From assembly GCA_023614405.1 (NCBI GenBank), contig CM042694.1, forward strand, positions 478,551,392 to 478,615,391: 64,000 bases of DNA, given 5' to 3'. This DNA is from Avena insularis (lineage: Eukaryota; Streptophyta; Magnoliopsida; Poales; Poaceae). Position numbers and translations under genes: made by a program. Below the pieces are notes generated by a model that was not told where the DNA came from, searched no databases, and saw only the letters and a list, made by a program, of their open reading frames with translations. Shown piece after piece: positions 1-9,665 of this stretch (positions are counted from its first letter, which is position 1; each line of letters opens with the position of its first letter).

Positions 1-607
1 GACCTAGTTCGCATGCACGGCCTACCGGTCTGCGACATGAGATACGACTGCGCGCGGTGGACCCGTACCCGGTCTGGAATCTTTCGCCCTGGCCCACAGT
101 GGGTCCCGCCTCACGGGATAGCAGGCCTCCATTGCGACGTCTCCTCATGTCCTTTCTGGCATCCATCCCACGGCCAGAAATAATTGGGGCGACGTGGATA
201 GAAGTTTTAGACGAGACAATCTAGAGCTATTATTTACCTCTGATAAGTGCACCTAACACGTGTACACCAATGTAAGAAAACCCATACACGGAAGAGTGTT
301 CATGCAAGTTAGTTCAGTAGGCTAATATATACCTAAGATACGGATACACATGTGTATATATGAAGACAAATATGGATAGTCTTGCTTACTGTATCTATTG
401 ATAGAGTGATCTTTCCAGAGTAGTTAGGGTATACAAGTGTCAACCCGAAAGGGTTTTTGTGATTATGGGAAACCATAACAGGGAGAGATAGGGAGAGGGA
501 GGGGAGGAGGAGATGGGAGATGGGGAGATGTGGTAGAGGGAGGGGAAAGGGGAGGGGAAGGGGGGAGATAGAGAAAGAGAGGAACATCTACTAATAGTAT
601 ACAAGTG
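1..607. other. Unassigned sequence, no gene seen
   Basis: No gene, transposon terminus or RNA gene is recognisable. The only reading frame longer than 60 codons lies across the purine-rich tract at about 478-583 and looks like low-complexity translation. The first 200 bases are GC-richer than the rest, so this could be decayed genic or transposon sequence running in from the left. Confidence 0.5.
478..583. repeat. Purine-rich low-complexity tract (GGGAGA/GGGGA)
   Basis: About 105 bases are almost entirely A and G on the plus strand, built from irregular GGGAGA, GAGGGA and GGGGAAGG steps. It is a simple-sequence tract with no fixed unit. Such tracts can adopt triplex or G-rich structures, but nothing here ties it to a gene. 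Confidence 0.8.
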
Positions 608-610
608 TTA

Positions 611-806
611 GGCCCAGTTCATTCGCCGGCTTGTCCGAGAAACTGCACTACCCCCAGCTTCCTAGGGAAATCGGTTCAAGAAATTTATGAGGATTCCGAA
701 TTAGTTTAACTTAATATTTTTAAAACCTCATAAAATTATAAAATGGCTTTTCCAGAAAGCTGGAGGTAGTATAGCTTCTCAGAGAAACCAGCAAAAGAAC
801 TTATAC
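611..806. mobile_element. Tourist-like MITE (PIF/Harbinger type)
   Basis: The left 50 bases (starting GGCCCAGTTC) and the reverse complement of the right 50 bases (starting GTATAAGTTC) align along their length. They share the inner block with CTACCNCCAGCTT and a TCTCxGA block. Both ends are flanked by TTA (608-610 and 807-809), the usual target duplication of PIF/Harbinger and Tourist elements. The 196-bp length, AT-rich centre and lack of coding capacity fit a MITE. The outermost bases of the right end have drifted. A similar-sized hAT or Mutator MITE is possible if the TTA match is chance. Confidence 0.6.
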
Positions 807-816
807 TTAGTTTGGC

Positions 817-3800
817 TTAACACTTTAGTTAATAGGATGAGTACCACGCCTAAATATGAGAAGACTTTGAGGGAGTGTGATGCACCATCTAAAAATTTCA
901 TTCAAAATCCTATAGTTATTTATGAGGTAATGCTCAAGAATTTTTAATTGATATTGAACTTAGCAAACTTAAAACTAGTGCTTCACGAGAGGCATCCCAT
1001 GATTTTAAATTAAAAATATCCATCACCATGAACTAATTTGTGTTTTAGTACAAGAGGTGTTTAGACCTGGTATTGAAGGATCGAGGGAAAACCTTAGAAG
1101 ATATTATGCAGGGTTTTATCAAAGGAGGGAGAAGGAAATTTTCATTCGGATTTAACCAACGGTACATACACGGACGATCAGCGGTCATACTAGAATCCAT
1201 CAATTCAAACTTAGAAAACATAAGATAGGTAGACAATTTTAACAAGGTGGGATACAATTATGTGGTCGTATTTTCCCTCATACTAATCTTCGACAAAGAC
1301 TCTTCAAATTAAGTGAAATAGATAATGAGCCACGGTACAAGTGACCATGCTTGTATCAGGTACGTCAAAAACCCTAATCTAATTTTTACATGCAAGTCAA
1401 GCGGATGTGCTTGTACCCACTATGGTACCACTCTATTTTTTCCTAAAATGGTTGGCGGAAGGGCAGAGGTTCAAAGCAGCCAGTGCCATGCGTCTCTCTC
1501 TAGCCTTAAACCTATTCTTCTAGAACTTTTGATTCTTCATAAATTTCTTTCGCATCAGTTGGGGAATCTTCATATCGGTGAGCTTCTCCTGATACTTGGT
1601 TTATTTTGTCCGGTCAATAGGTACTTATCTCATATTATTTATACTAGACTCCTCGATGCACCTTCCGGGGCGTGGCTATTAGACTAAACATCTGGATATT
1701 AAACGGCAAATGTTAACTTAGTGTATATGCGTACGAAGAGTCCCCGAGCCGGAAAGAACATTTCTCCTTAGCGTTGGTCATGTATAGTAGACCTCACTTC
1801 GTGCATCCTAGGGCGCAATTGTTATGCAGAATGTCTGACCACGTGCCAGATCACCGGGGCTTGGCTAGTGGTTAGAAGGTTTGACGATTTAATGGAAAAG
1901 ATCACTATAGTGGACACCCATAGAGGTTCTAGGCAGCTGTGGTATAAAGTAAGCCCATGTGTGGTGAGTTATAGGGTAAAAACGGAGTTAGGCCGGTAAA
2001 ACAAAAAAGCATCTAAAGACGCGTTATCGACAATTTCTGAGCAGGACATAGAGCATGCGCAAGAAGTTTAATGCAGCACCGTTTTCCATCAAAGCGTCTG
2101 CAGCCTTGTAGATGATAGCGTTATCAGTGTTGTAGCGTTATGAAGCGCCACCCTAGAGGAGAATTAGGTATGCTTCTAGATACGATTGTAACACTTAGTC
2201 TCGTTCTAGAGACATCTTTAAGCGACAACGATAAGACTATGAGGAAGAACCTATACATCGGCTATCATGAAACCTAGAGATAATTAACACACTAAAAGTT
2301 TTTTATATATACTACATGTTTACGGTACAGACTTAATCCAGAACCAAGAAGTTCAAATAAATACGCATGAATACATTGCATATGCATGCAGATATTAGAG
2401 TGACGTCGTTGAGCAAGAATAAACTAACCTAGCTATGTAGCTAAACTAAATAGTACTATTACAACACGCTGACGATGTAGACAGGAAGTCTCGCTCGCTC
2501 GCTCGTCGGCTCCTCGGCACTGGATGTAGCTCCAGACAGCACGACGACCGTCGCTCGTGGGCTCATCAACGCTTGCCGCAGCTCCAGTCTAGCTGCTGGT
2601 CTGTAGGATCCGTGGACCTTAGCGGGTGAATATAGCGGCCCATCGGAAAGAAGCAATCGTAATTGGTGAAGATGTTGGTATTAGTAAAGACGACCATCTC
2701 ACAGCCGCAATAATAGGAGCGGCCGTATAGAAAACGCGCGTTCAGAGGGTTGACAAAATGCACGTTCATAGCGATGTACGCTAGCAACTAAACATGATAC
2801 ATTGGATGCATGTCCAAGTGAAGAAAGTTGTAGCCCACATCAAGGAACGCGGATCCGCATCCAAGGGACTCCTCCTCCCTGAGATAGCCCAAATGCAGAG
2901 TTCATAGACTACATCAGGGGATAGATCGATCCTCCTTTGTAGCGGGCAGGACGACGAAACTTGCCATGGGAGTTAAGACGAAGAGTATCTTTCTGTTCGG
3001 AGGGGATGAACCTATGCAACGCCACGGATGTCTTGCAAACGGGATGGACATTTTATAGAAGAGTTACCTAGGAAGACTATACCGAGCGTGAACTGTATAG
3101 ATGGTAAAGTCCACTCGTCGTATATTTTCTGACGTGTCCATTCGTCTTCAGACTTCTTTGATTCTGTTTATACTTTTTAATTTTTTGAATCGAATTTTTT
3201 CATTCTTTAGTATTTTCACACAACGTGATTCACTTCGCTTTTCTACCATTTTTCCGACCGTCGTGATTTAATACTATGATTTATATTGTTTTAGTATATC
3301 TCGTCACCGATGCAAGGATCCCTCGTTTTAGTCACATTTTCTATTTATATATATTTTTTACAAGAAGCTCACGACGTAGAATTCAGCATGTGTGTTTATT
3401 TGCATCCCTTAGTGTTTCCTTTTTTGCATTTTTTAGTTTTGTCATACCACATGTTCTTCTCTTGCGTTCGTTGACTCTTGTTTTCCATAGCAGATTCTTG
3501 AATTGACTCTCGTACACATCATCACTTCTGAACTTTTTCGATTCGAATGACCACGGAGCATCACATCTGGACGTAATCACATTCAACGGTATGATGGACG
3601 TGCTCGATCGCAACAAATAGGTTGACGCAATCGGACCGAAACAATCTTTTTTGGACATTTCTATTGTTAGTGTTTATGGAGTTCGAAGATTTGAGATTTA
3701 AACGGTTTTGGTTTTATGAAATGTAAGACGAAGGATGAAGAGTCTCGCTATCCGTGCCCATTGCACCGCACACGATATATCTAGTCGTAGAGGATCCATC

Positions 3801-4210
3801 CCGAGCCTACGAACGCACCGAGGTTCAGAAAGCCAGGGCCAACTCGTGCGATAGTAGGCGCGGGAGATGGAGCATAGCACGAAATTTTTTTGTGGTGGGA
3901 AGGTTAGAAGATAGAGAGGAAGAAGACGCACCGCATCGTGCTTCCTCTAGATCTCACGACCATCGCAAAGGCAGCTCCGAGTATGGTCACCAGAGCTACG
4001 CATGTAGACGATCGCGGAGATGAAAGGAGCTATGGCAAAGGTGGATCTAGAAACAAACTGTGTCCTACATCATCTCGCTCCCATGAGTAGCTGCAGCGCC
4101 AGCTCGGTATGGCCACTAGAGCGACGCATGCGCTGATCACGGAGACGAACCTAAGCAGCATGGAGATGGAGAGAGGAGACAAGGTAGCTAGTGAATGGCA
4201 TTGGGGAAGG
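817..4210. other. Unassigned sequence, no gene seen
   Basis: I see no recognisable coding domain, LTR terminus, tRNA or rRNA in these 3.4 kb. The open frames (for example 1325-1687 plus, 3383-3658 minus, 3754-4023 plus) give no family motif, have odd composition and overlap on both strands, so I treat them as chance frames. A short TCGC run occurs near 2488-2507 and a diverged local duplication lies at 3965-4147. This is the only sizeable stretch in the window not explained by recognised retroelements, and it forms the left flank of the nest. Confidence 0.45.
3965..4147 (+). repeat. Diverged local duplication, about 55-bp unit
   Basis: The segment at about 3968-4023 (AGCTCCGAGTATGG, then CCAGAGC, ACGCATG, GATC-CGGAGA, TGAA) recurs at about 4091-4147 in the same order. 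By eye the identity is about three quarters and the repeat period is near 124 bases. It has no coding meaning I can recognise. Confidence 0.6.
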
Positions 4211-5090
4211 TGATGGGGTTCGTTGCATAGAAAATAAAAAATTCCTATGGTTTGCAACTGCCAAGACCGAATCAAGGAGATACTATTTAACACTTTCAGA
4301 TGGACTCACCCTCGAAGACTGTAACACGAGATAATGTTCCCGCAAAAAAACATGGTTGTTGTAGAGTGTACACGACCGTCCTCAAGGACGTATAGACGAT
4401 CAACACTATAAGACGACAGCGGCTGCGTAATCGGTCACACTTACGGTATGCCGACGACTCCCGAACCCTCGCTCCAGCCAGGCATCAGAAGTAGTGGATC
4501 CCGGGAACTCCAACAGCATTACACCATGGTAGAGATGGTGTAGGGGAAGATCTCGAGTAGGGCTTCGCCTAAGCACCTTTTCTAGTGACAATGGACAAGT
4601 CTAGCAAGAGGGAGAATATGCAAACCAAAGGGCATATGAGAGGAGTGGGCAAGTGTGTGAGAGGTAGGAGGTCTCCACCTCCTTTTTTAGGGGAGAGGGG
4701 GAAACCCCCTCCCTTGGCCGACGCCATGGAGGTGCCGCCTCCCCTCCTCTCATTCATGTGGGTGGACACTCCACTCACACATAATTCAATCTCCGCTTTC
4801 TCCATTTATTTTCCTCTCAAAAAACCAAAGGTCTTTCAATTAAAGCACTTTAATTCTCTTATTTTAATGCAACTCAACTTAATGAAAACTTCATTTAATA
4901 AGTAGTTCATTTAATGAACACATTAACATTTTATTTTCTTACTTTGTTTCGATACCCCAAAACCATTTCGGCAGATTTGACAGAACAAATTTCTGCGATG
5001 TCCATTACCTTCTTCTATGTTCCCTATCCAATCAATTGCGTAGACTAACCTTAAGTGCATCCCTATAGGTCCATCATTTATCTATATGTC
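4211..5090 (-). mobile_element. Partial 3' LTR of the minus copia
   Basis: On the minus strand this matches the last half of the copia LTRs at 9666 and 42698. It has the short AT-rich ATTAAATGA block, a GTGAGTGGA/CCACCACATGAATGAG-like block, a C/G-rich stretch, TCGAGGGTGAGT, then TAGGAATTTTTTATTTTCTATG close to the end. It terminates ...CCCCATCA, so plus 4211 starts TGATGGGG, giving the expected CA terminus. The upstream half of the LTR and everything back to RT is deleted; the junction near 5090 is approximate. It is strongly diverged from the other two LTRs. Confidence 0.65.
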
Positions 5091-5731
5091 GTTGTAGCCA
5101 GACTTTGAGTCTTACTCAAAATAGTACCTTGCAACATAGGTAAGAACCCATCTTACTTTCGTCCATTTTGAACTTCTTCAAAATCTTGTCAAGGTATGTA
5201 CTTTGTGACAATCCTATTAAGCGTATTGATCTATCTCTATAGATCTTGATGCCTAATATGTATGCATCTTCACCAAGATCTTTCATCAAAAACTTACTAT
5301 TTAAGTAATCCTTTACGCTTTTCAAAAGTTCTATATCATTTCCAATCAACAATATGTCATCCACATATAATATTATAAATGCTATAGATCTGCCACTCAC
5401 TTTCTTGTAAATACAAACTTCTCCGATGGTTTGGACAAATCCAAAACCTTTGATTACTTCATGGAATCGGAGATTCCAACTACGAGATGCTTGCTTTAGT
5501 CCATATATAAATGGATCACTGAAGTTTGCATACCTTGTTAGCATCCTTAGTATCGACAAAACCTTTAGGTTGCATCATATACAACTCTTCCTTAATGTTT
5601 CCATCAAGGAACATTGACTTAACATTCATCTATCAGATTTCATAATGCAGTAATTGCTAACATAATCCTAATAGAGTTTAGCATCGCTACCAGTGAGAAA
5701 GTCTCATCATAGTCAATTCCTTGAATTTGTC
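5090..5731 (-). pseudogene. Copia reverse transcriptase fragment (minus copia)
   Basis: The longest open frame is 5116-5559 (minus, 147 codons). It carries YGLKQASRSWN, KGFGFVQT, CIYKK and the catalytic YVDD box (ILYVDDILLIGND), followed by DLGEDAYILGIKIYRDR and LDKILKKFKM. These are the central and thumb parts of a Ty1/copia reverse transcriptase, which makes cDNA inside the virus-like particle. Upstream sequence to 5731 encodes the part before it (mutation to lysine, glycine and deletion positions are visible) in broken frames. Downstream the frame ends just past the block equivalent to 41930-41960 of the plus copia and runs into LTR sequence, so the RT C-terminus and RNase H are lost. Fragment of a dead element; very sure of the family. 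Confidence 0.85.
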
Positions 5732-5744
5732 TTTTTTACTAGAA

Positions 5745-5769
5745 AACAGTAGGAGAGGCTCCTACTGTT
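5745..5769 (-). repeat. Perfect 11-bp hairpin at the LINE 3' end
   Basis: AACAGTAGGAG (5745-5755), loop AGG, then CTCCTACTGTT (5759-5769) form an uninterrupted 11-bp stem, 7 bases before the T-run that represents the LINE's A-tail. In several LINE families the 3'-terminal stem-loop of the RNA is recognised by the element's reverse transcriptase. That this one works so is inference from its position. Confidence 0.75.
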
Positions 5770-5902
5770 GAATTGTATTAATAGAAAAATATTTACATGT
5801 TTGAGGTGTGTAGAAACACCAAGTACAAATAGGAAACTAGAGTCTATCTATAAGCAAAGTCAAATTTTGTTCCAGGTTTTGGCTAACCCTGAACCTCAGT
5901 AA

Positions 5903-6253
5903 CTATAGATCTGATTTAACTCTAGCATTCCAAGACTCTCTTGAGTGTCTAACTCCTTCAAAAATTAGGTTATTTCTTTCTTTCCAAATACCCCAAGCAG
6001 CAATGATGAAAATTTCACCAAATAATTGATCTTGGAAGGTTGACTTAGCCTGACAGAGATTACCGAAGTGATTAGTATTATCACACCAATTTATATTGAA
6101 TTCTATCTGGCTAGAAAGACTGAAAGGGCATTCGAAGAATAGGTGGTCCAAAGTTTCTTCTTCTCCTATAGTGCAAAGAGGGCACATGTGATTTTGCCCA
6201 ATATTATAATTTCTCCTTCTAAGCATGTTTCTAGTATTTAATCTGTCTAACAA
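5903..6253 (-). pseudogene. LINE C-terminal zinc-binding domain (zf-RVT-like)
   Basis: This 116-codon frame holds DRLNTRNMLRRRNY, then CPLC, EETLDHLFFECPFS and, 50 residues on, WGIWKERNNLIF. That pattern is typical of the zinc-binding region found after reverse transcriptase in plant L1-like elements and their domesticated relatives. The Cys-Cys-His-Cys ligands (CPLC...H..FEC) are present. It lies about 270 bases downstream of the preceding LINE frame (6522-6839), and stop codons lie between them. In life it would be the tail of the ORF2 polyprotein, probably contacting nucleic acid. Confidence 0.85.
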
Positions 6254-6521
6254 CAGTAACTAGGCACAAACTTTTAATTTTGGCCATACTTTAGACTTCC
6301 ATACCCAAAGAAAAGGTTCTGGAGGAGTAATCAAACAGTAGCAGAATTTGTAGAATCTAGTTGCCGCATATTTTGATCCCCATGTAAATGTCCAAACATC
6401 TTTATTAGTACATATTGACAAAGCATAAGTGATCTCATGGACGTGTTTTCCTAAAAAGCTTCAGCTCAAAGTGGTAAATGAAATAGATCAACCATATTTA
6501 AACTATTACAATAGGCTGAAA

Positions 6522-8194
6522 TCAAAATATCAGGATCTTGAGCAAATGAGAATAGTCTGGGATATTTTTCTTGAAGAATAATGTTGTTCTGTTCATCTTT
6601 CTAGAATAATGCAGTATTCCCCTCCCAACAGTACAAGAATAATGCCTCTGCAAATAGGTGATAAGTTCATTAGCAGCATGAGGTACAAAATTCTGATAGT
6701 AAGTATTCCAAACCAGTTGCACCCAAAAAATATCCCTTTTATTGTAGAATTTGTCTAGGAATTTCACGAGAAGTGCTTGATTCTGAATTTTCATATTCAA
6801 AACACCTAATCCCCTTTTATTTTTGGGTTTGCATACCATGTCTCACGTAGCCAAAGATATACATTTTACTCCCTCCTCCATCTTTTTGTTCCAGATACAC
6901 CTTCTTATTAGTTTGTCCACATATTCAATAATCTTTGGATTAAGTTGAATGGTACACATAGAATATGTAGCAATGGAAGTCAAAATGGCATTTGCATATG
7001 CTAATTTCCCTACATGTGACAATAAAAGTGTAGTAGTTATAACTTTCCTTTCAATCCTATACACCAATGGCATTAGATCTGTGATTGCAGGCTTTTTAGC
7101 TCCCATAGGAAGACTCAAGTAAGTGAATGGCATGGATGCTACTATACAACCCATAATATCTGCTAGATCCTCAGCTCTCTGGTTGCATAATCCAGTAAGA
7201 TTTATAGGAATGAGACTTGACTGTTGGAAATTAATCTTTAGGCCAGTAGAGGTTGCATAATCCAGTAAGATGGCTTTTAAGTGAGCAACTTCAGTTTCAT
7301 TAGCCTGTATCACTAAAATGGTGTCATATGCATATTGGATGATAGGAAATTTACTTCCATATGTTATGGGTAGATGAAGCCTTCCTTCCTGTAATTCTCT
7401 GTTTATTATAGCTTGTAAGAGTTCCGTTGCTGCCACAAATAACAGGGGGAAACAGGATCTCCTTGTCTCACTCCCCTCTTGCAATGAAAGGATTTACCTA
7501 GAACTCCATTTAGAAGGATGGAAGAGTGTTCTGATGATAAAACACATTTAATCCATTGTATCCAAACTTCACCAAATCCCATGTGCTTAAGAATATCCAA
7601 TATTGTGTCATGTTCTATCATATCAAAGGCCTTTTCAAAATCTAACTTTAAGACAATTATTTCCCTTTTTGAAGCTTGACATTGATATATGAACTCAAAG
7701 GCCCAGGCCAGGCAGTCCTGGATTGTCCTCCCTCTGATGAACCCATACTGATTAGTGCTGACCAACTTTAAAATCTATTCTTGCATTCTATTTGCTAATA
7801 ACTTATTTAGGAGTTTTAGAGAGATGTTCAATAAAGAAATTGGCCTATAATTATTAACTGTAGCTAATGAAAGCTTTTTGGGAATTAGAGTAATTAAAGA
7901 ACTATGTATATAGTCCAGGAATGCATTTCCTTCAGAGAAAGACTGACAAAGCCTATAAAAGTCAGGTGCCACAATATCCCAACATGTCTTAATGAAGAAA
8001 CCATTAAAACCATCAGGCCCTAGAGCTCTGTCAATGGGGATTTTCAGTACTGCTTTGTCAATTTCATTTTTTGAAAATGGTCTTGAAATGTCCTCTAGAT
8101 CCTCCATAGGATTAAAAAGAGTATGTAGGTCAACTCTCATTGTACATTGCTCGTAAATACCCAACCTATTTTTGTATGATTGATATAATGCCAT
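6522..8194 (-). pseudogene. LINE ORF2 reverse transcriptase, broken into four frames
   Basis: Four minus-strand frames in order (8194-7775, 7765-7406, 7484-6843, 6839-6522) cover the RT. The first has GPDGFNGFFIK, LIPK and YRPISLLNISLKLLNK. The second has QYGFIRGRTIQDC, the first catalytic aspartate in LKLDFEKAFD, and GVRQGDPVSP. The third has the palm box and GLKINFQQS, then YLSLPMG. The fourth has KPKNKRGLGVLNM. The palm box reads QYAYDTILV, so one of the two aspartates of the usual YADD is tyrosine. With the frameshifts and stops this shows an inactive enzyme that would have copied LINE RNA at a nicked target. The start was not assigned because the 5' end is truncated. Confidence 0.88.
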
Positions 8195-8599
8195 AGCCTT
8201 CCCATCATGATCCTGTACTATGGAGCCATCTGGTAGAGAGATTGTAGCAATAGCATTTCTCCTATGTCTCTCAGTAGCTATTCAATGAAAAAACTTGTAT
8301 TCACATCTCCATATTTTATCCATCTTTCTATACATATTTTTCCCAATATTGTTGCTTATAAGAATGTAGTCTTGATATATGGCTTTTTAGTATTTGCTTA
8401 ATATTCAATTCTGGTCTGGTCAAATGTCTAGCCTTCTCCAAATCATCCAACTACTGCAAGACTACTTGACAATTTTCAATAAGAAAAATTAATTTTGAAT
8501 AGATTTGCTCCATATCTTCAATGCTCTTCTGACATTTTTAAAATTTGCATTTAAGGCTATAGCTGAATTAGAGTTTCTCAGTAGTATTTGCCAAGGTGC

Positions 8600-9111
8600 T
8601 CACACTGTTTCTTTAAAACCAGGGTGATGAATCCAGAAATTTTCAAATCTGAATAACTTGCTTCTAGGAATCGAAGATTGTATTGAAATAAGACAAGGGA
8701 CATGATCTGAGACTAGTCTAGCTAGAACCTTAACTGTAGTATTAGGAAAAGAAGAGGTCCAATTATTTGAAGTCAGGAACCAGTCTAACCTTTCCAACAA
8801 AGGTTGTATTTGCATATTGTTCCACGTAAAAGCAAAGCCTTGTAATGGTAAATCCACAAGATTTTGAGCTCTTATAATATCATTAAAAGTAAACATGTCC
8901 TCAATATTTCCCCCTTCTCTATTCCTGTCATTTTGTGATCTATAAAAGTTATAATCCCCAATAAGTAACCAGTTATCAGTGTCTTCAATATTCAAATCAT
9001 ATAACCATTATACAAATTCAGTTCTGTTCTTACGAGCACAAGGCCCATATATATTAACTAGAAACCATGAACAATTAGATTGGGTTGATGAAAATTTAAT
9101 AGTTGTTTCCC
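8600..9111 (-). pseudogene. LINE endonuclease domain, C-terminal half
   Basis: The main open frame (8995-8600, minus, 131 codons) carries NWLLIGDYNFYRS, matching the G-D-x-N box of apurinic-endonuclease-like LINE nucleases, then LVDLPLQGFAFTWNN, RLDWFLTS and LVSDHVPCLIS with the catalytic SDH box. Upstream to 9111 the same protein continues across a stop (NIYGPCARKNRTEFV). It would nick target DNA to prime reverse transcription. The N-terminal half is absent because the element is 5'-truncated at about 9111, where copia integrase sequence begins. Confidence 0.85.
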
Positions 9112-9660
9112 TACATACGCATCGAACCGCATACATCGATATGTATTATTTCCAACAAGTCGGTCAGATGCTCCATTGTTCCGTAGAACGAAGTTCTAGT
9201 CATCTTGCCTATAAGGAATGGTTCACATGTTTCAAATGATTCATAATAAAGTGATTCTACCAGTCCATCAGAATGGAGCTTCTTCATGCGCTTGACACCA
9301 TTATTACCCAAACAGCAATGCCACATATATGCAGCAGTATCATCATTCAACTTGATTCTTTTGGCATTCACATTATAAATATGTGTACTACTAATATCAA
9401 GATTCAAAACAAATAAACCATTCAACATATGTGAATGACCATAAAAGATATTATTCATATAAAAGGAACAACCATTGTTCTCGGATACAAATGAATAACC
9501 ATCTTGCATTAAACATGATCTAGACATGATGTTCATGCTCAATATAGGTACATAATAACAATTATTTAGGTTTATTGTCAATCCCGATGGTAGATGAAGT
9601 AGCAGCGTCCCGATAGCGATCACATCAAGCTTGAGCCATTGCCTACGCGCATCGTCACTT
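9112..9660 (-). pseudogene. Copia pre-integrase/integrase fragment (minus copia)
   Basis: The frame at 9111-9623 (minus, 170 codons) aligns with the plus copia at about 14530-15050. It has the LPSGLTINLNNCYYVP segment of the pre-integrase region, a zinc-binding region (WHCCLGNNGVKRMKKL...CEPF) and the first catalytic aspartate (IIHIDVCG). The second histidine of the HHCC finger reads Asn (GNNG for GHIG), and the Cys pair reads CEPF instead of CEPC, so the finger is damaged. The rest of the integrase is missing at the LINE boundary. The 9660 end abuts the target duplication of the plus copia. Confidence 0.85.
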
Positions 9661-9665
9661 CATCC
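9661..9665. repeat. Target-site duplication CATCC (left) of the plus copia
   Basis: CATCC directly precedes the LTR start TGAAGGG at 9666 and is repeated exactly at 44347-44351, right after the other LTR ends ...CCAACA. This 5-bp duplication proves that 9666-44346 entered the minus copia as one unit. Confidence 0.95.

Larger units (their letters stand above)
5732..9111 (-). mobile_element. L1-type LINE, 5'-truncated (non-LTR retrotransposon)
   Basis: Reading leftwards on the minus strand, the element holds part of an apurinic-endonuclease-like domain, a reverse transcriptase and a C-terminal zinc-knuckle domain of the plant zf-RVT type. It ends in a hairpin (5745-5769) and a six-A tail (T's at 5732-5737 on plus). 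ORF1 and the front half of the endonuclease are missing, as is typical of incomplete target-primed reverse transcription. It is surrounded by minus copia sequence. No clear target duplication is visible and about 1.1 kb of copia is missing at the site. Frames are interrupted several times and the catalytic RT box is altered, so it is inactive. Confidence 0.88.

Noticed and set aside
333..587. Minus-strand 84-codon frame at 333-587
   Set aside because: Proline/leucine/serine low-complexity translation of the purine-rich tract.
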